Source of the DNA: Bauldia sp.
Lineage (GTDB): Bacteria; Pseudomonadota; Alphaproteobacteria; Rhizobiales; Kaistiaceae
NCBI GenBank assembly: GCA_026126065.1
Contig: JAHCJY010000005.1
Span: forward strand, 189,058-253,057
DNA: 64,000 bases
Direction: 5' to 3'
Shown: in pieces, positions 48,167-57,695 of the stretch
Layout of the letters: each line of letters opens with the position of its first letter
How positions within the stretch are numbered: position 1 is the first letter of the stretch
The notes under the pieces: model-generated
Seen by the model: the letters and a program-made list of their open reading frames with translations, nothing else
Databases searched by the model: none
What the model was told of the DNA's origin: nothing
Position numbers and translations under genes: made by a program

Positions 48167-48406
48167 ATGAGCGATATCGCTGATCGAGTGAAGAAGATCG
48201 TCGTCGAGCATCTCGGTGTCGATGCCGCCAAGGTGACGGACAACGCGAGCTTCATTGACGATCTCGGCGCCGACAGCCTCGACACCGTCGAGCTGGTGAT
48301 GGCCTTCGAGGAGGAGTTCGGCGTCGAGATTCCGGACGACGCCGCCGAGACCATCCTCACCGTCGGCGACGCGGTGTCGTTCCTGCAGAAGAACGCCAGC
48401 GCCTGA
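48167..48406 (+). CDS. acpP: Acyl carrier protein
   Basis: The 79-residue acidic protein is standard AcpP. Ser37 in [10 protein letters not shown] receives the 4'-phosphopantetheine arm, and [23 protein letters not shown] is the conserved helix III-IV region. It carries growing acyl chains for the Fab enzymes. A 248-bp gap separates it from fabG, as is common when acpP has its own promoter. Confidence 0.98.
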   Translation: MSDIADRVKKIVVEHLGVDAAKVTDNASFIDDLGADSLDTVELVMAFEEEFGVEIPDDAAETILTVGDAVSFLQKNASA

Positions 48407-48441
48407 GCGGACGTTCGGTGATTGCCGGTCAGGGAAATGGA

Positions 48442-49704
48442 ATGAGACGGGTCGTCGTTACCGGCCTCGGCCTCGTGACGCCGCTTGGTTGCGGCGTTGA
48501 GGCGACCTGGACCAACATCCTGGCCGGCAAGAGCGGCGCCCGCCGGATCACCGAGTTCGAGGTATCCGACATCGCCGCCCAGATCGCGTGCATCGTGCCG
48601 CGCGGTCCCGGCGCCGAGGGGAAGTTCAATCCGGACGACTGGATGGAACCCAAGGAGCAGCGGAAGGTCGACGACTTCATCATCTATGCCATCGCCGCCG
48701 CCGACCAGGCGCTGGCGGACGCGAACTGGCACCCGGAGAGCTCCGAGGACCAGAACGCCACCGGCGTCCTGATCGGGTCCGGCATCGGCGGGCTTCCGGG
48801 CATCGAGGAAGCGTCGATCCTGGTCCACGAAAAGGGTCCGCGCCGCCTCAGCCCGTTCTTCATCCCCGGCCGCCTGATCAACCTTGCCTCGGGGCAGGTG
48901 TCGATCAAGCATCAGCTCAAGGGACCGAACCACGCGGTGGTGACTGCCTGCTCGACCGGCTCGCACGCCATCGGCGACGCCGCCCGCCTGATTGCGCTCG
49001 GCGACGCCGACGTCATGGTGGCCGGTGGCGCGGAAGCGCCGCTTTCACGTCTGGCAATGGCCGGCTTTGCCGCCTGCCGTGCGCTGTCGACCCAGTACAA
49101 CGACCAGCCCGAGAAGGCCTCGCGGCCCTACGACCGGGACCGTGATGGCTTCGTCATGGGCGAGGGCGCCGGCGTCGTCGTGCTGGAGGAGCGCGAGCAT
49201 GCCATCGCCCGTGGTGCGAAGATCTATGGCGAGGTCATCGGCTACGGCATGTCCGGCGATGCCTACCACATCACGGCGCCCTCGATGGATGGCGACGGCG
49301 CCTTCCGCGCGATGACGGCCGCGATCAAGCGGGCCGGCATCTCGTCCGCCGACATCGACTACATCAACGCCCACGGCACCTCGACGCTCGCCGACGGCAT
49401 CGAGCTTGGCGCGGTCGAGCGCGTCCTCGGCAATGCCGGGGCCAATGTGGCGATGTCCTCGACCAAGTCCGCCATTGGCCATCTCCTCGGCGCGGCCGGT
49501 GCGGTGGAGGCGATCTTCTGTCTCCTGGCGATGCGCGACAACATGGTTCCGCCGACGCTCAACCTCGACAATCCCTCGGTCTCGACCGAGATCGACCTTG
49601 TCCCGCATCAGGCGCGGGCCAAGGAAGTGAACGTCGCACTGTCGAACTCGTTCGGGTTCGGCGGCACCAACGCGACCCTGATCTTCCGTCGCGATGCCGC
49701 GTGA
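48442..49704 (+). CDS. fabF: 3-oxoacyl-ACP synthase II
   Basis: The 420-residue condensing enzyme opens with RRVVVTGLGLVTPLGCGVEATW. The nucleophile Cys lies in VVTACSTGSHAIGDA, and the two active-site His residues are in INAHGTSTLADGIELGA and KSAIGHLLGAAGAVEAI. It elongates acyl-ACP with malonyl-ACP and favours C16:1 to C18:1 conversion. AGGGAAATGGA precedes the ATG at 48442; an earlier in-frame ATT/GTG region is not needed. Confidence 0.97.
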   Translation: MRRVVVTGLGLVTPLGCGVEATWTNILAGKSGARRITEFEVSDIAAQIACIVPRGPGAEGKFNPDDWMEPKEQRKVDDFIIYAIAAADQALADANWHPESSEDQNATGVLIGSGIGGLPGIEEASILVHEKGPRRLSPFFIPGRLINLASGQVSIKHQLKGPNHAVVTACSTGSHAIGDAARLIALGDADVMVAGGAEAPLSRLAMAGFAACRALSTQYNDQPEKASRPYDRDRDGFVMGEGAGVVVLEEREHAIARGAKIYGEVIGYGMSGDAYHITAPSMDGDGAFRAMTAAIKRAGISSADIDYINAHGTSTLADGIELGAVERVLGNAGANVAMSSTKSAIGHLLGAAGAVEAIFCLLAMRDNMVPPTLNLDNPSVSTEIDLVPHQARAKEVNVALSNSFGFGGTNATLIFRRDAA

Positions 49705-49780
49705 CCGGGCGCGGGAAACGGCCACAATCGAACGGCAGCGTGCCGGACCCCATGCAGTCGAATCGGGTTCGGACGCCGAC

Positions 49781-51004
49781 ATGAACGACCTCAGCCGATC
49801 GCGCAGCGGATCGTCCGATCCGCGCCGGCCTCCCGTCAGCCCGAAGAGCGCCCGCGAGATGCTGCAGCCGCATCAGGTGCCGCCGCCGCCGGTCCGCTCC
49901 CGGGGCGCCCGCCACCCGCTGATCATCCTCCTCAACTTCTTCATCGTGCTGGTGGTGGTCGTGCTGATCGGCGGCGGCGCGTTCCTGTGGGGCAAGATCA
50001 CCTTCGACCAGCCGGGCCCGCTCGCCGAGCAGCAGCAGTTTCGCATCATGCCGGGCCAGAACCTTGCGATCGTGGCCCGGAACCTCAGCAATGTCGGCGC
50101 CGTCTCGAACGAATGGCTGTTCCGGCAGGGCGTCCAGTTCTACGGGGCGGCGACCAGCCTCCAGGCCGGCGAGTACCTCATCCCGGCCGGCGCCTCGATG
50201 CGCGAGGTCATGGACCTCTTCGTCGGCGGCAACGTCGTCGTCTATTCCGTCACGATCCCCGAGGGCTTCACGAGCCAGCAGGTCGTGAACCGGCTGATGG
50301 CCGACCAGAACCTGACGGGCGACATCACCGAGGTTCCCGCCGAGGGGACCCTCCTTCCCGACACCTATCACTTCAACACCGGCGACACCCGTCAGCAGGT
50401 CATCGATCAGATGGCGCGCGCCCGTGACCGCGCCGTTGCCGACGTCTGGGCGCGCCGCGCACCGGACCTGCCGATCCGCACGCCGGAAGAACTCGTGATC
50501 CTTGCCTCGATCGTCGAGAAGGAAACCGGCATCGCTGACGAGCGGAGCCGCGTGGCCGCCGTGTTCATCAACCGCCTTAACAGCGGCATGCGGCTGCAGT
50601 CCGATCCCACCATCATCTACGGCATCTATGGCGGCGCCGGCCGACCGCCGGGCGAACCCATCCGCCAGAGCCAGATCGACCAGCGGACGCCGTACAACAC
50701 GTACCAGATCGACGGCCTGCCGCCGGGCCCGATCGCGAATCCGGGGATGGCGTCGCTCGAAGCCGTCGCAAACCCGTCCCGGACGAATGACCTCTACTTC
50801 GTCGCCGACGGCACGGGCGGGCATGTGTTTGCCACGACGCTGGAAGCGCACAATCGCAACGTTGCCCGCTGGCGCCAGATCGAGCAGCAGCAGCGCGAGG
50901 CGGCCGAGGCGGCTGCGGCCGCGGCTGCGGCGGCTGCCGCAGCGACTGCTGCAAATCCGCCCGCCCCTGATTCCGCGGCTCCTGCGCCCGCGCCCCTGCC
51001 GTAG
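49781..51004 (+). CDS. mltG: Endolytic murein transglycosylase with Ala-rich tail
   Basis: The 407-residue protein has a short cytosolic N-terminus (with SPKSAREMLQPHQVPPPP), one membrane helix (LIILLNFFIVLVVVVLIGG), a LysM-like segment and the YceG/MltG catalytic domain. The catalytic Glu lies in LASIVEKETG, then SRVAAVFINRLNSGMRLQSDPTIIYG. It cleaves nascent glycan strands and sets their length. The last 40 residues are a Gln/Glu-Ala run with about a dozen alanines and a Pro/Ala end, not part of the fold. The start is uncertain: an ATG at 49694, overlapping fabF, is the alternative. Confidence 0.92.
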   Translation: MNDLSRSRSGSSDPRRPPVSPKSAREMLQPHQVPPPPVRSRGARHPLIILLNFFIVLVVVVLIGGGAFLWGKITFDQPGPLAEQQQFRIMPGQNLAIVARNLSNVGAVSNEWLFRQGVQFYGAATSLQAGEYLIPAGASMREVMDLFVGGNVVVYSVTIPEGFTSQQVVNRLMADQNLTGDITEVPAEGTLLPDTYHFNTGDTRQQVIDQMARARDRAVADVWARRAPDLPIRTPEELVILASIVEKETGIADERSRVAAVFINRLNSGMRLQSDPTIIYGIYGGAGRPPGEPIRQSQIDQRTPYNTYQIDGLPPGPIANPGMASLEAVANPSRTNDLYFVADGTGGHVFATTLEAHNRNVARWRQIEQQQREAAEAAAAAAAAAAAATAANPPAPDSAAPAPAPLP

Positions 51005-51058
51005 CAGCCAATCCGACGCCGCGGTTCCAGCCGCGGCGTCCGAGGTCGAAGCGATCCG

Positions 51059-51940
51059 ATGAGCCCGGCCCCCTCAATCCATTCCATGACCGGCTTCGCC
51101 CGTGCGGAAGGCTCGGCCTTCGGCCTGCGCTGGATCTGGGAACTGCGCAGCGTCAACGGCAAGACGCTCGACCTTCGCTATCGCGGCCCGGCGGGCACCG
51201 ACCAGCTCGAGCCTTTCCTGCGCGAGCGCATCGCGGCAAGGATCGTTCGCGGTTCCATCCAGGCGAACCTCACAATCCAGCGCGAGGGAACCGCATCCGC
51301 GGTGCGCGTCGACCGCGCGGCGCTCGCCGAACTCGTCGCCGTCGCGCGCGAACTCGGGCAGGCCGAGCCGGCGATCGACCGCCTGCTTGCCATTCGCGGC
51401 ATCGTCGAGATCGTCGAGGGCGACCCCGAGCCGCCCGCCGGCCTGAACGAGGCGGTCCTCGCCACCCTGGACGTCGCCGTCGCCGATCTGGCCGCGGTCC
51501 GCCACTCGGAGGGTGTCGCGATCGTGAAGATCCTGTCGGCAAGGGTCGACCGGATCGAGGCGCTGGCGGGGGAGGCCGAGAGCCACCCGTCGCGGACGGC
51601 CGAGGCGATCCGCGTCCGGCTCGCCGAGCAGGTGGCCGCCCTGTTTTCCGCGACGAGCGCCCTCGATCCCGACCGGCTCCATCAGGAGGCGATGCTTCTT
51701 GCCGCAAGGGCCGATATCCGCGAGGAACTCGATCGGCTGGTTGCCCATGTCGCGGCGGCGCGGCTGCTCCTCGCCGAGGGTGGAGCGATCGGCCGTCGCC
51801 TCGATTTCCTGGCGCAGGAGTTCAACCGCGAGAGCAACACCCTGTGCGCCAAGGCGAACGATCGTGGATTGACGGCGATCGGACTTGAACTCAAGGCGAC
51901 GGTGGATCAGTTCCGCGAGCAGGTGCAGAATCTGGAGTAG
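51059..51940 (+). CDS. YicC-family endoribonuclease-like protein
   Basis: The 293-residue protein begins with SMTGFARAEG, the YicC N-terminal signature. The middle contains EGVAIVKIL, and the C-terminal DUF1732 domain has the phrase LDFLAQEFNRESNTLCAKANDRGLT. YicC proteins are endoribonucleases that affect stationary-phase survival in E. coli. Placement before gmk is typical. The ATG at 51059 gives nine residues before the signature; the ATG at 51086 is an alternative. Confidence 0.93.
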   Translation: MSPAPSIHSMTGFARAEGSAFGLRWIWELRSVNGKTLDLRYRGPAGTDQLEPFLRERIAARIVRGSIQANLTIQREGTASAVRVDRAALAELVAVARELGQAEPAIDRLLAIRGIVEIVEGDPEPPAGLNEAVLATLDVAVADLAAVRHSEGVAIVKILSARVDRIEALAGEAESHPSRTAEAIRVRLAEQVAALFSATSALDPDRLHQEAMLLAARADIREELDRLVAHVAAARLLLAEGGAIGRRLDFLAQEFNRESNTLCAKANDRGLTAIGLELKATVDQFREQVQNLE

Positions 51941-51943
51941 GCG

Positions 51944-52606
51944 GTGAGCAAGGCTGAAGGCCCGACGATCGCCCGCAGGGGGCTGATGCTGGTCCTGTCG
52001 TCGCCGTCCGGCGCCGGCAAGTCGACGCTGACGCGCATTCTCACGGCGCGGGACGACAAGCTTCGCCTCTCGATCTCGGTGACCACGCGACCGCGCCGGC
52101 ACAGTGAAGCCGACGGCGTCCACTATCACTTCATCGACCTGAAGACGTTCCGCCAGATGAAGGAGGCCGGCGACCTGCTGGAATCCGCCGAGGTCCACGG
52201 CAACCACTACGGCACGCCGCGCCAGCAGGTGGAGGATGCGCTCGCAGCCGGTCGTGACGTGCTCTTCGACATCGACTGGCAGGGGACGCAGCAACTCGCC
52301 CGCGCCATGCCGGACGATCTCGTCCGGGTCTTCGTGCTGCCGCCGTCGATGGAGGAACTGCAGGCCCGGCTCGAACGCCGCGCCGAGGACGATCCCGACA
52401 TCATCGCCCGCCGCCTCGCCGCCGGCCGCGATGAGATCCGGCACTGGGAGGAGTATGACTACGTGATCGTCAACGACGATCTCGACCGCTCCCTGCACGA
52501 CGTCCAGGCGATCCTTGCCGCCGAGCGGCGGCGCCGGATCCGTCAGCCGGGTCTGGCTTCCTTCGTCGAAGGCCTGCTCGTCGCGAAGGCCGCCGAGCGC
52601 GCGTAG
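51944..52606 (+). CDS. gmk: Guanylate kinase
   Basis: The 220-residue enzyme phosphorylates GMP to GDP. It has the P-loop [10 protein letters not shown], the GMP-binding [19 protein letters not shown] and [10 protein letters not shown]. The GTG start follows the yicC stop by three bases with GGAG upstream. The 3' 64 bases overlap the end of the convergent rsmA gene. Confidence 0.97.
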   Translation: MSKAEGPTIARRGLMLVLSSPSGAGKSTLTRILTARDDKLRLSISVTTRPRRHSEADGVHYHFIDLKTFRQMKEAGDLLESAEVHGNHYGTPRQQVEDALAAGRDVLFDIDWQGTQQLARAMPDDLVRVFVLPPSMEELQARLERRAEDDPDIIARRLAAGRDEIRHWEEYDYVIVNDDLDRSLHDVQAILAAERRRRIRQPGLASFVEGLLVAKAAERA

Positions 52607-53433
52607 GCGTTGGCCAGCCTGAGAAAGCCGTCGACGTCGATCTCCTCCGCCCGCCTTGTCCCCTCGATTCCCGTCTCTTCCAGGAGCGCGGCCGGATCGA
52701 CCCCGAGGCTCCGGAGGCTCTGCCGCAGCATCTTGCGCCGCTGGCCGAACGCTGCCGCCGTGACGCGCTCGACGGCGGCCACCGGCGCGTCCGCCGCGTC
52801 CTTCCGCGGCAGAAGCTCCACCACGGACGAGGTGACCTTCGGCGACGGCGTGAAGGCGCGCGGATCGATGTCGAACAGGATGCGGCTTTCCGCGCGCCAC
52901 CCGGCAAGGACACCGAGCCGGCCATAGGCCTTGTCCCCCGCCCTGGCGACGATCCGCTCCGCCACCTCGCGCTGGAACATCAGGGTGAGCGACAGCCAGC
53001 GCGGCGGCCACGGACCCTTCGTCAGCCAGCCGGTGAGAAGCGGCGTGGCAATGTTGTAGGGAAGGTTCGCGACGATGCGGAGCGGGCCCTCGGCGAGATC
53101 CTCGATGTTCGTGGCCAGGGCGTCGCCAGGAATGACCTCGAGCCGGCCGGGATAGTGCGCCGCGACCTCGGCGAGCGCGGCCACGCAGCGGTCGTCGCGC
53201 TCGATTGCCACCACCTTGCGCGCGCCTTCCAGGAGGAGGGCGCGCGTCAGGCCGCCGGGGCCGGGTCCGATTTCGATCACCGTGACGTCGGCGAGCCGCC
53301 CCGCCGAGCGGGCGATCCGACCCGTCAGGTTGAGGTCGAGGAGGAAGTTCTGGCCGAGCGATTTCTTCGCATCAAGGCCGAACGCGGTGATGACGTCGCG
53401 GAGCGGTGGCAGGCCGTCGAGGGCCGTCGCCAT
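52543..53433 (-). CDS. rsmA: 16S rRNA (adenine-1518/1519-N6)-dimethyltransferase
   Basis: The 296-residue KsgA/RsmA enzyme dimethylates two adjacent adenosines near the 3' end of 16S rRNA. It has [11 protein letters not shown], the SAM loop [15 protein letters not shown], the catalytic [11 protein letters not shown] and the C-terminal SSVVELLPR plus RRKMLRQSL. Its ATG overlaps the pdxA stop (TGATG). Its 3' end overlaps gmk by 64 bases; the overlapping part encodes only the non-conserved tail. Confidence 0.97.
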   Translation of the reverse strand: MATALDGLPPLRDVITAFGLDAKKSLGQNFLLDLNLTGRIARSAGRLADVTVIEIGPGPGGLTRALLLEGARKVVAIERDDRCVAALAEVAAHYPGRLEVIPGDALATNIEDLAEGPLRIVANLPYNIATPLLTGWLTKGPWPPRWLSLTLMFQREVAERIVARAGDKAYGRLGVLAGWRAESRILFDIDPRAFTPSPKVTSSVVELLPRKDAADAPVAAVERVTAAAFGQRRKMLRQSLRSLGVDPAALLEETGIEGTRRAEEIDVDGFLRLANAYARSAAFATSRPSTKEARPG

Positions 53434-54446
53434 CAGGCGAAGCCGCCGGCGAGAACGCGGGCGAGGCGGATGGCGGCGATCAGGCTGGTCGGCCGCGCGA
53501 TGCCGCGGCCGGCGATGTCGAGCGCCGTGCCGTGGTCGGGCGAGGTCCGCACGAAGGGGAGGCCGAGCGTGACGTTGACGCCCTCGTCGAAGGCGAGGGT
53601 CTTCACCGGGATCAGCGCCTGGTCGTGATACATGCACAGCGCGGCGTCATAGCCCTGCCGCGCCTCGGGACGGAACATTGTATCCGCCGGCTGCGGCCCC
53701 CGCGCGTCGATGCCTTCCGCCCGCAGCGCATCCACCGCCGGCCGGACGATCGTCTCGTCCTCGGTGCCGATCGTGCCGCCTTCGCCCGCGTGCGGATTGA
53801 GGCCGGCGACCGCGAGGCGGGGGGCATGAATTCCGAAGCGGCGGCGGAGGTCGCCGGCCACAATCCGCCCGGTCGAGACGATCAGTTCGATGCTGAGCGC
53901 CGACGGGACGCGGGCGAGCGGGATGTGGATCGTCACCGGCACGGTGCGAAGGCCTGGCGCGGCGATCATCATGACCGGCTGCACGGCGGCCCCGGTCCAC
54001 GCCTCGGCCAGCGCGCCGAGGAACTCGGTGTGGCCGGGATGGGGGAAGCCGGCGGCGTACAGCGCCTCCTTGCTGATGGGGTTCGTCACCACAGAGCCGG
54101 CCTCGCCAAGGCGCACGAGTTCCACCGCGCGCTCGATCGCCTCGACCACCGCCGGGGCGTCCTCCCGCCGGGGCGTCCCGGCGGCTGCTTTCGCGGACGC
54201 GCGAAGCGGCAGGACGGGGAGGGCCGTGGGGAATGCTTCGGCGGCGTCGCCGGCCGCGACCTCCCGGAGTTTCACCTCCCAGCCGAGCGCCTCCGCCCGG
54301 TCGGCGAGCAGAGCTGGGTCGGCGAGGCAGAGGAAGGGCGGCAGCCCGCCCTCCTTCCGCATGAGCCAGGCCCGGAGTGCGAGCTCCGGGCCGATCCCCG
54401 CGGGCTCGCCCATGGTCAGTGCGACCACGGGCGCGTGGCTCGGCAC
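53433..54446 (-). CDS. pdxA: 4-hydroxythreonine-4-phosphate dehydrogenase
   Basis: The 337-residue enzyme oxidises 4-phosphohydroxythreonine in pyridoxal 5'-phosphate synthesis. It has [13 protein letters not shown] at the N-terminus, the metal-ligand His in HPGHTEFLG and [12 protein letters not shown], and [13 protein letters not shown]. The start is a GTG two bases after the surA stop; the longer frame upstream is antisense-free but Arg/His-rich and overlaps surA. The order surA-pdxA-rsmA is conserved across proteobacteria. Confidence 0.95.
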   Translation of the reverse strand: MPSHAPVVALTMGEPAGIGPELALRAWLMRKEGGLPPFLCLADPALLADRAEALGWEVKLREVAAGDAAEAFPTALPVLPLRASAKAAAGTPRREDAPAVVEAIERAVELVRLGEAGSVVTNPISKEALYAAGFPHPGHTEFLGALAEAWTGAAVQPVMMIAAPGLRTVPVTIHIPLARVPSALSIELIVSTGRIVAGDLRRRFGIHAPRLAVAGLNPHAGEGGTIGTEDETIVRPAVDALRAEGIDARGPQPADTMFRPEARQGYDAALCMYHDQALIPVKTLAFDEGVNVTLGLPFVRTSPDHGTALDIAGRGIARPTSLIAAIRLARVLAGGFA

Positions 54447-54448
54447 GG

Positions 54449-55354
54449 CTAGAACCGCTGGATGATGGCCCGGGCGCGGAGTTCGGCAAGGTAATCCTCG
54501 CCAATCTGCTCGCCGCGCTGGATGATGAGCTGGTTGGTGATGTCGACGCGGGCCGCCTCGTTGCCGGCGACTTCCGTGATCGAGCACACAGCGATCACCT
54601 CGATGCCCTGCGACGTGCGCTCCGGCCGTGTCGTCCGTCCCGCCTGCGTCGTCTCGAGCGCATCCCGCTGGGCCTGATTCAGCCGGCTCGCGTTCCGGCC
54701 GATGTCGACGACCACCACACCACGGAGCGCGGCGGCCTGGGCAAGCGCGCCGTCGCAGCCGGCAAAGCGCTGGCGGAAGGCTTCCGCTTCGCTGCGGCGC
54801 TGGTTCACCACCGCAGCCGAGGCATCGCCGGGGATGACGAAGATGATCTGCTGCAGTCGGTACTCCCGCACTGTCTCGGTCTGCCGGCCCTGAGCGAGGA
54901 GTGCGGCGGTCACATCGTCTTGGCGGACACCCGGATTGATCTGGATCCGGTTCTGCATGAGCACCGCCCAGGCGATCTGCGCCTGCAGGCGGCGCTTCAG
55001 GCTCTCGGGCTCGATGCCCGACTGGCGCAGGGCATCATTGAACTGCGAGAGGCTCATCTGGACCTGCCCCGCGATGGACGCAAAGGCCGAATCGATCTGC
55101 GACTGCGGAACGTTGACGCCGAGGCGGATGGCCTCGCCAAGCTGGACGAGTTCGTCGATCAGTTCGTTGGTCGCCGACGAATTGCTGGGCGTCTGGCCGG
55201 AGATGCGCTGGAGCGCCACGCGCTGCTCGACGTCGTAGCTCGTGATCGGCACGCCGTTGACGGTTGCGACGATGGTGATGGCGAAGGCGTTGCCTGCCGG
55301 GACGATGAGAAGGGCGGCAAGGACGATCGCGAGAGGTCGGAGGAAGCGGCGCAT
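54449..55354 (-). CDS. surA: SurA-type periplasmic chaperone/peptidyl-prolyl isomerase
   Basis: The 301-residue protein has a signal peptide ([21 protein letters not shown], cleavage near AFA), a SurA N-terminal chaperone domain (about 25-150, with [18 protein letters not shown]) and a single parvulin-like region that is short and divergent ([13 protein letters not shown] ... [17 protein letters not shown]). E. coli SurA is 428 residues with two parvulin domains, so this is the compact alphaproteobacterial form. It escorts outer-membrane proteins; lptD, its classic client, is directly upstream. The ATG at 55354 was chosen over a TTG four codons earlier. Confidence 0.9.
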   Translation of the reverse strand: MRRFLRPLAIVLAALLIVPAGNAFAITIVATVNGVPITSYDVEQRVALQRISGQTPSNSSATNELIDELVQLGEAIRLGVNVPQSQIDSAFASIAGQVQMSLSQFNDALRQSGIEPESLKRRLQAQIAWAVLMQNRIQINPGVRQDDVTAALLAQGRQTETVREYRLQQIIFVIPGDASAAVVNQRRSEAEAFRQRFAGCDGALAQAAALRGVVVVDIGRNASRLNQAQRDALETTQAGRTTRPERTSQGIEVIAVCSITEVAGNEAARVDITNQLIIQRGEQIGEDYLAELRARAIIQRF

Positions 55355-55439
55355 CAGGTCAATCAACTCCGGGTGTGCGAAGGGGGCTTGGTCGCCAGGC
55401 GGCCAACAGGCGGCAGAAATTCGACGAAAGAACGACGGG

Positions 55440-57695
55440 CTAGCGCGGCGCGAGGTCGAAATCGCCCAGCGTTCGCAGCTGGAGCCCGAAAAGAATGGTC
55501 CGGTTCACGTCGGGCGATCCCGGTTCGCGGCTCTCGGAATAACGGATCGACATCGCCGCGCAATCGCATTCATACGCGATGCCGATGTAGTTGCTGATCA
55601 CAGTAGACGTGACGAAATCGTACCCGATTCCGCCCGACAGCGTCCAGTTCGGTCCGATGGCAACCTGGGCCCGCGCCTCCAACTCCAGCGCGGTCTCGGG
55701 GTCTCCGCCGAGATCGAGGCGCGAGCGGTCATAGGCAAGGCCGATCGAGGCCTCGACCGGTCCGACCGCAAGGTTGCCGACCAGCGACCCGCGCTCGAGC
55801 GCGTAGGTCATCGCGTCGAAACGGCCCGACAGCGCCAGGCTGTTGCCCCTGACTCCGGTCGCTGTGACGTTCGCCACCAGATCGGAACGCGGCCCGTCGA
55901 GCCCCGAGCCGAAGCCCGTCAGGCGGATATCCTCCGTCGCGAACGAATTGGGGCCGCCGAGATGGAACGACTGGCCGACGATGGCCTCGATCGTCGACCC
56001 GCCGCCGAACGTGCCGGTGTAGCGGAGCGCGAGCGTGAGGCGCGAGCCGCCTTCGGCGCGATCCCAGCCCGGCGCCCGGTCCCAGGCGAGGAGGTTCGTC
56101 GTGTCGAAGACCAGGCTCTGCGCGTCGTCGTTGGGCAGCGCCCCGATGTGCTGTTCGCCCGTCCGCCCGATGAGCTGAACGATGGGCTCGATGATGTGCG
56201 CGGACTGCCCCATCGTGATGAGGAATGGCCACGCCCAGTCGAGGCCGATCGCCCCGATCGCGCGGGCCGCGATCGGTCCGGCGATGACGCCGGGCGGCGG
56301 CGCCGTAAGGTTCATCACGTAAAGGTCGCCGCGGACATAGGCGAAGGGCGTGAACACCTGACCGAGCGGCCCGATGATCTCGCGGCGCCACGACACTTCC
56401 TCGCTGATGCGGGCCGTCGTCCCGGCAAGGCCGTAATAGTACGTGTCGGGGCCGACCATGAACGGGTCGTTTTCACCGCGCGACAGGACGGTCGTGTTGC
56501 CGGTGAAGCGGACCTCGCCGCCGAGGACCGGCCGGTCGAGGACGACGTCGTGGTCGATGGTCGGGTAGACGACCGCCTGCCGCGCCTGGTCGGTCGTCGG
56601 CCCGGGATTGCGGACGTCCTGGAAATGGTAGGCACGCGCCTCGAGGAAGGCCCGGTCGTTGAGCCCGGTCAGATACACCTCAGAGGTGATGAAGCCGCTG
56701 CTCGGATTGAGCGTGCGGTAGTCGCGCGAGAAGGACCGATCGGTCTGCAGCGTGCCGTCCCAGCCGAACGTCCAGAACCGGCTGAGATTGAGCTCGCCCT
56801 GGGTGCGGACGCCGCCGCGGAACTGGAGCGGACCGGGGTTCCACTGCGCCACGAGGGCGCCGTCGATCGTGTAGGTACCGAGGCGCGTCCGGTGCCGCCA
56901 CTCGAGTTCGGTCAGGAAGCCGGCATTGGAGAAGAAGGTCGGCGTGACCGTGAGGTCGTAGTTCGGCGCGATGGCCCAGAAGAACGGGATGCCCACGCCG
57001 AAGCCGAGCGTGTTGGAGAGTGAGAAATCCGGATAGAGAAACCCGGTCGCCCGCGTCACGGTGGGGTCGGGCGTCGAGAAGCGCGGGATGAACGCCACCG
57101 GGACGCCGAGGAACTCGAGGCGCGCCCGCTCGAAGTAGATCATCCTCTCTTCCTGATTGTGGATGATGCGGGCAGCGCTGACATTCCATAGCGGCGGCCG
57201 GGTGCTCTCCTCGAAGCGAATCTCGCAGGCCGTGTAGGTCGCGTTGCTGAACTCGGTGATCTCGGTGCTGAAGCGCTCGGCACGGTCGGCGGTGAAGAAC
57301 GTCCGCTCGGTCGTGGCGACGAAGAGCTGCTCGATGAATCCCTCGCGGAAATCATCCGTCACATCCGCCTGCGCGGCCTGGTAGACGGTCCCGTCCGGCG
57401 CCACGATCCGCACATTGCCGACCGCAACGAGCCGTCCGGTCGTCTGGTAGTAGGTCATCCGGTCGGTAGTCAGCAGGTAGCCGTCGTAGCGGACCACGAC
57501 GTTGCCGACCGCGGAAATGAGATCCTCGTCGTAGTTGTAGACAAGATTGTCGGACTCGAGGAACAGCTGTGGGGCGTCCTGCGCCGCCGCCGGCAGGGCG
57601 CGGACCAGCAGGAACAGAATCGCAAGGGCGGTCCACGCCAGCCACCGCCGGCCGGGACCACCAGCCGATCGGGACAGGATGGGGCCTGCGATCAT
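55440..57695 (-). CDS. lptD: LPS-assembly outer-membrane protein LptD
   Basis: The 751-residue protein has a signal peptide ending in LPAAAQ, then an OstA/LptA-like periplasmic domain (with DNLVYNYDEDLISAVGNVVV and TTGRLVAVGNVRI). A large outer-membrane beta-barrel fills the rest. Cysteines in YTACEIRF and the CDC pair in YECDCAAMSIRYS near the C-terminus match those that form the inter-domain disulfides of LptD. It inserts LPS into the outer leaflet with LptE. Its ATG overlaps the lptG stop (ATGA). Confidence 0.95.
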   Translation of the reverse strand: MIAGPILSRSAGGPGRRWLAWTALAILFLLVRALPAAAQDAPQLFLESDNLVYNYDEDLISAVGNVVVRYDGYLLTTDRMTYYQTTGRLVAVGNVRIVAPDGTVYQAAQADVTDDFREGFIEQLFVATTERTFFTADRAERFSTEITEFSNATYTACEIRFEESTRPPLWNVSAARIIHNQEERMIYFERARLEFLGVPVAFIPRFSTPDPTVTRATGFLYPDFSLSNTLGFGVGIPFFWAIAPNYDLTVTPTFFSNAGFLTELEWRHRTRLGTYTIDGALVAQWNPGPLQFRGGVRTQGELNLSRFWTFGWDGTLQTDRSFSRDYRTLNPSSGFITSEVYLTGLNDRAFLEARAYHFQDVRNPGPTTDQARQAVVYPTIDHDVVLDRPVLGGEVRFTGNTTVLSRGENDPFMVGPDTYYYGLAGTTARISEEVSWRREIIGPLGQVFTPFAYVRGDLYVMNLTAPPPGVIAGPIAARAIGAIGLDWAWPFLITMGQSAHIIEPIVQLIGRTGEQHIGALPNDDAQSLVFDTTNLLAWDRAPGWDRAEGGSRLTLALRYTGTFGGGSTIEAIVGQSFHLGGPNSFATEDIRLTGFGSGLDGPRSDLVANVTATGVRGNSLALSGRFDAMTYALERGSLVGNLAVGPVEASIGLAYDRSRLDLGGDPETALELEARAQVAIGPNWTLSGGIGYDFVTSTVISNYIGIAYECDCAAMSIRYSESREPGSPDVNRTILFGLQLRTLGDFDLAPR

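Noticed and set aside
50881..50960. Repetitive GCN tract at the mltG 3' end as a sign of a frameshift
   Set aside because: The reading frame continues to a normal stop, and the composition on both sides is that of the same coding frame.
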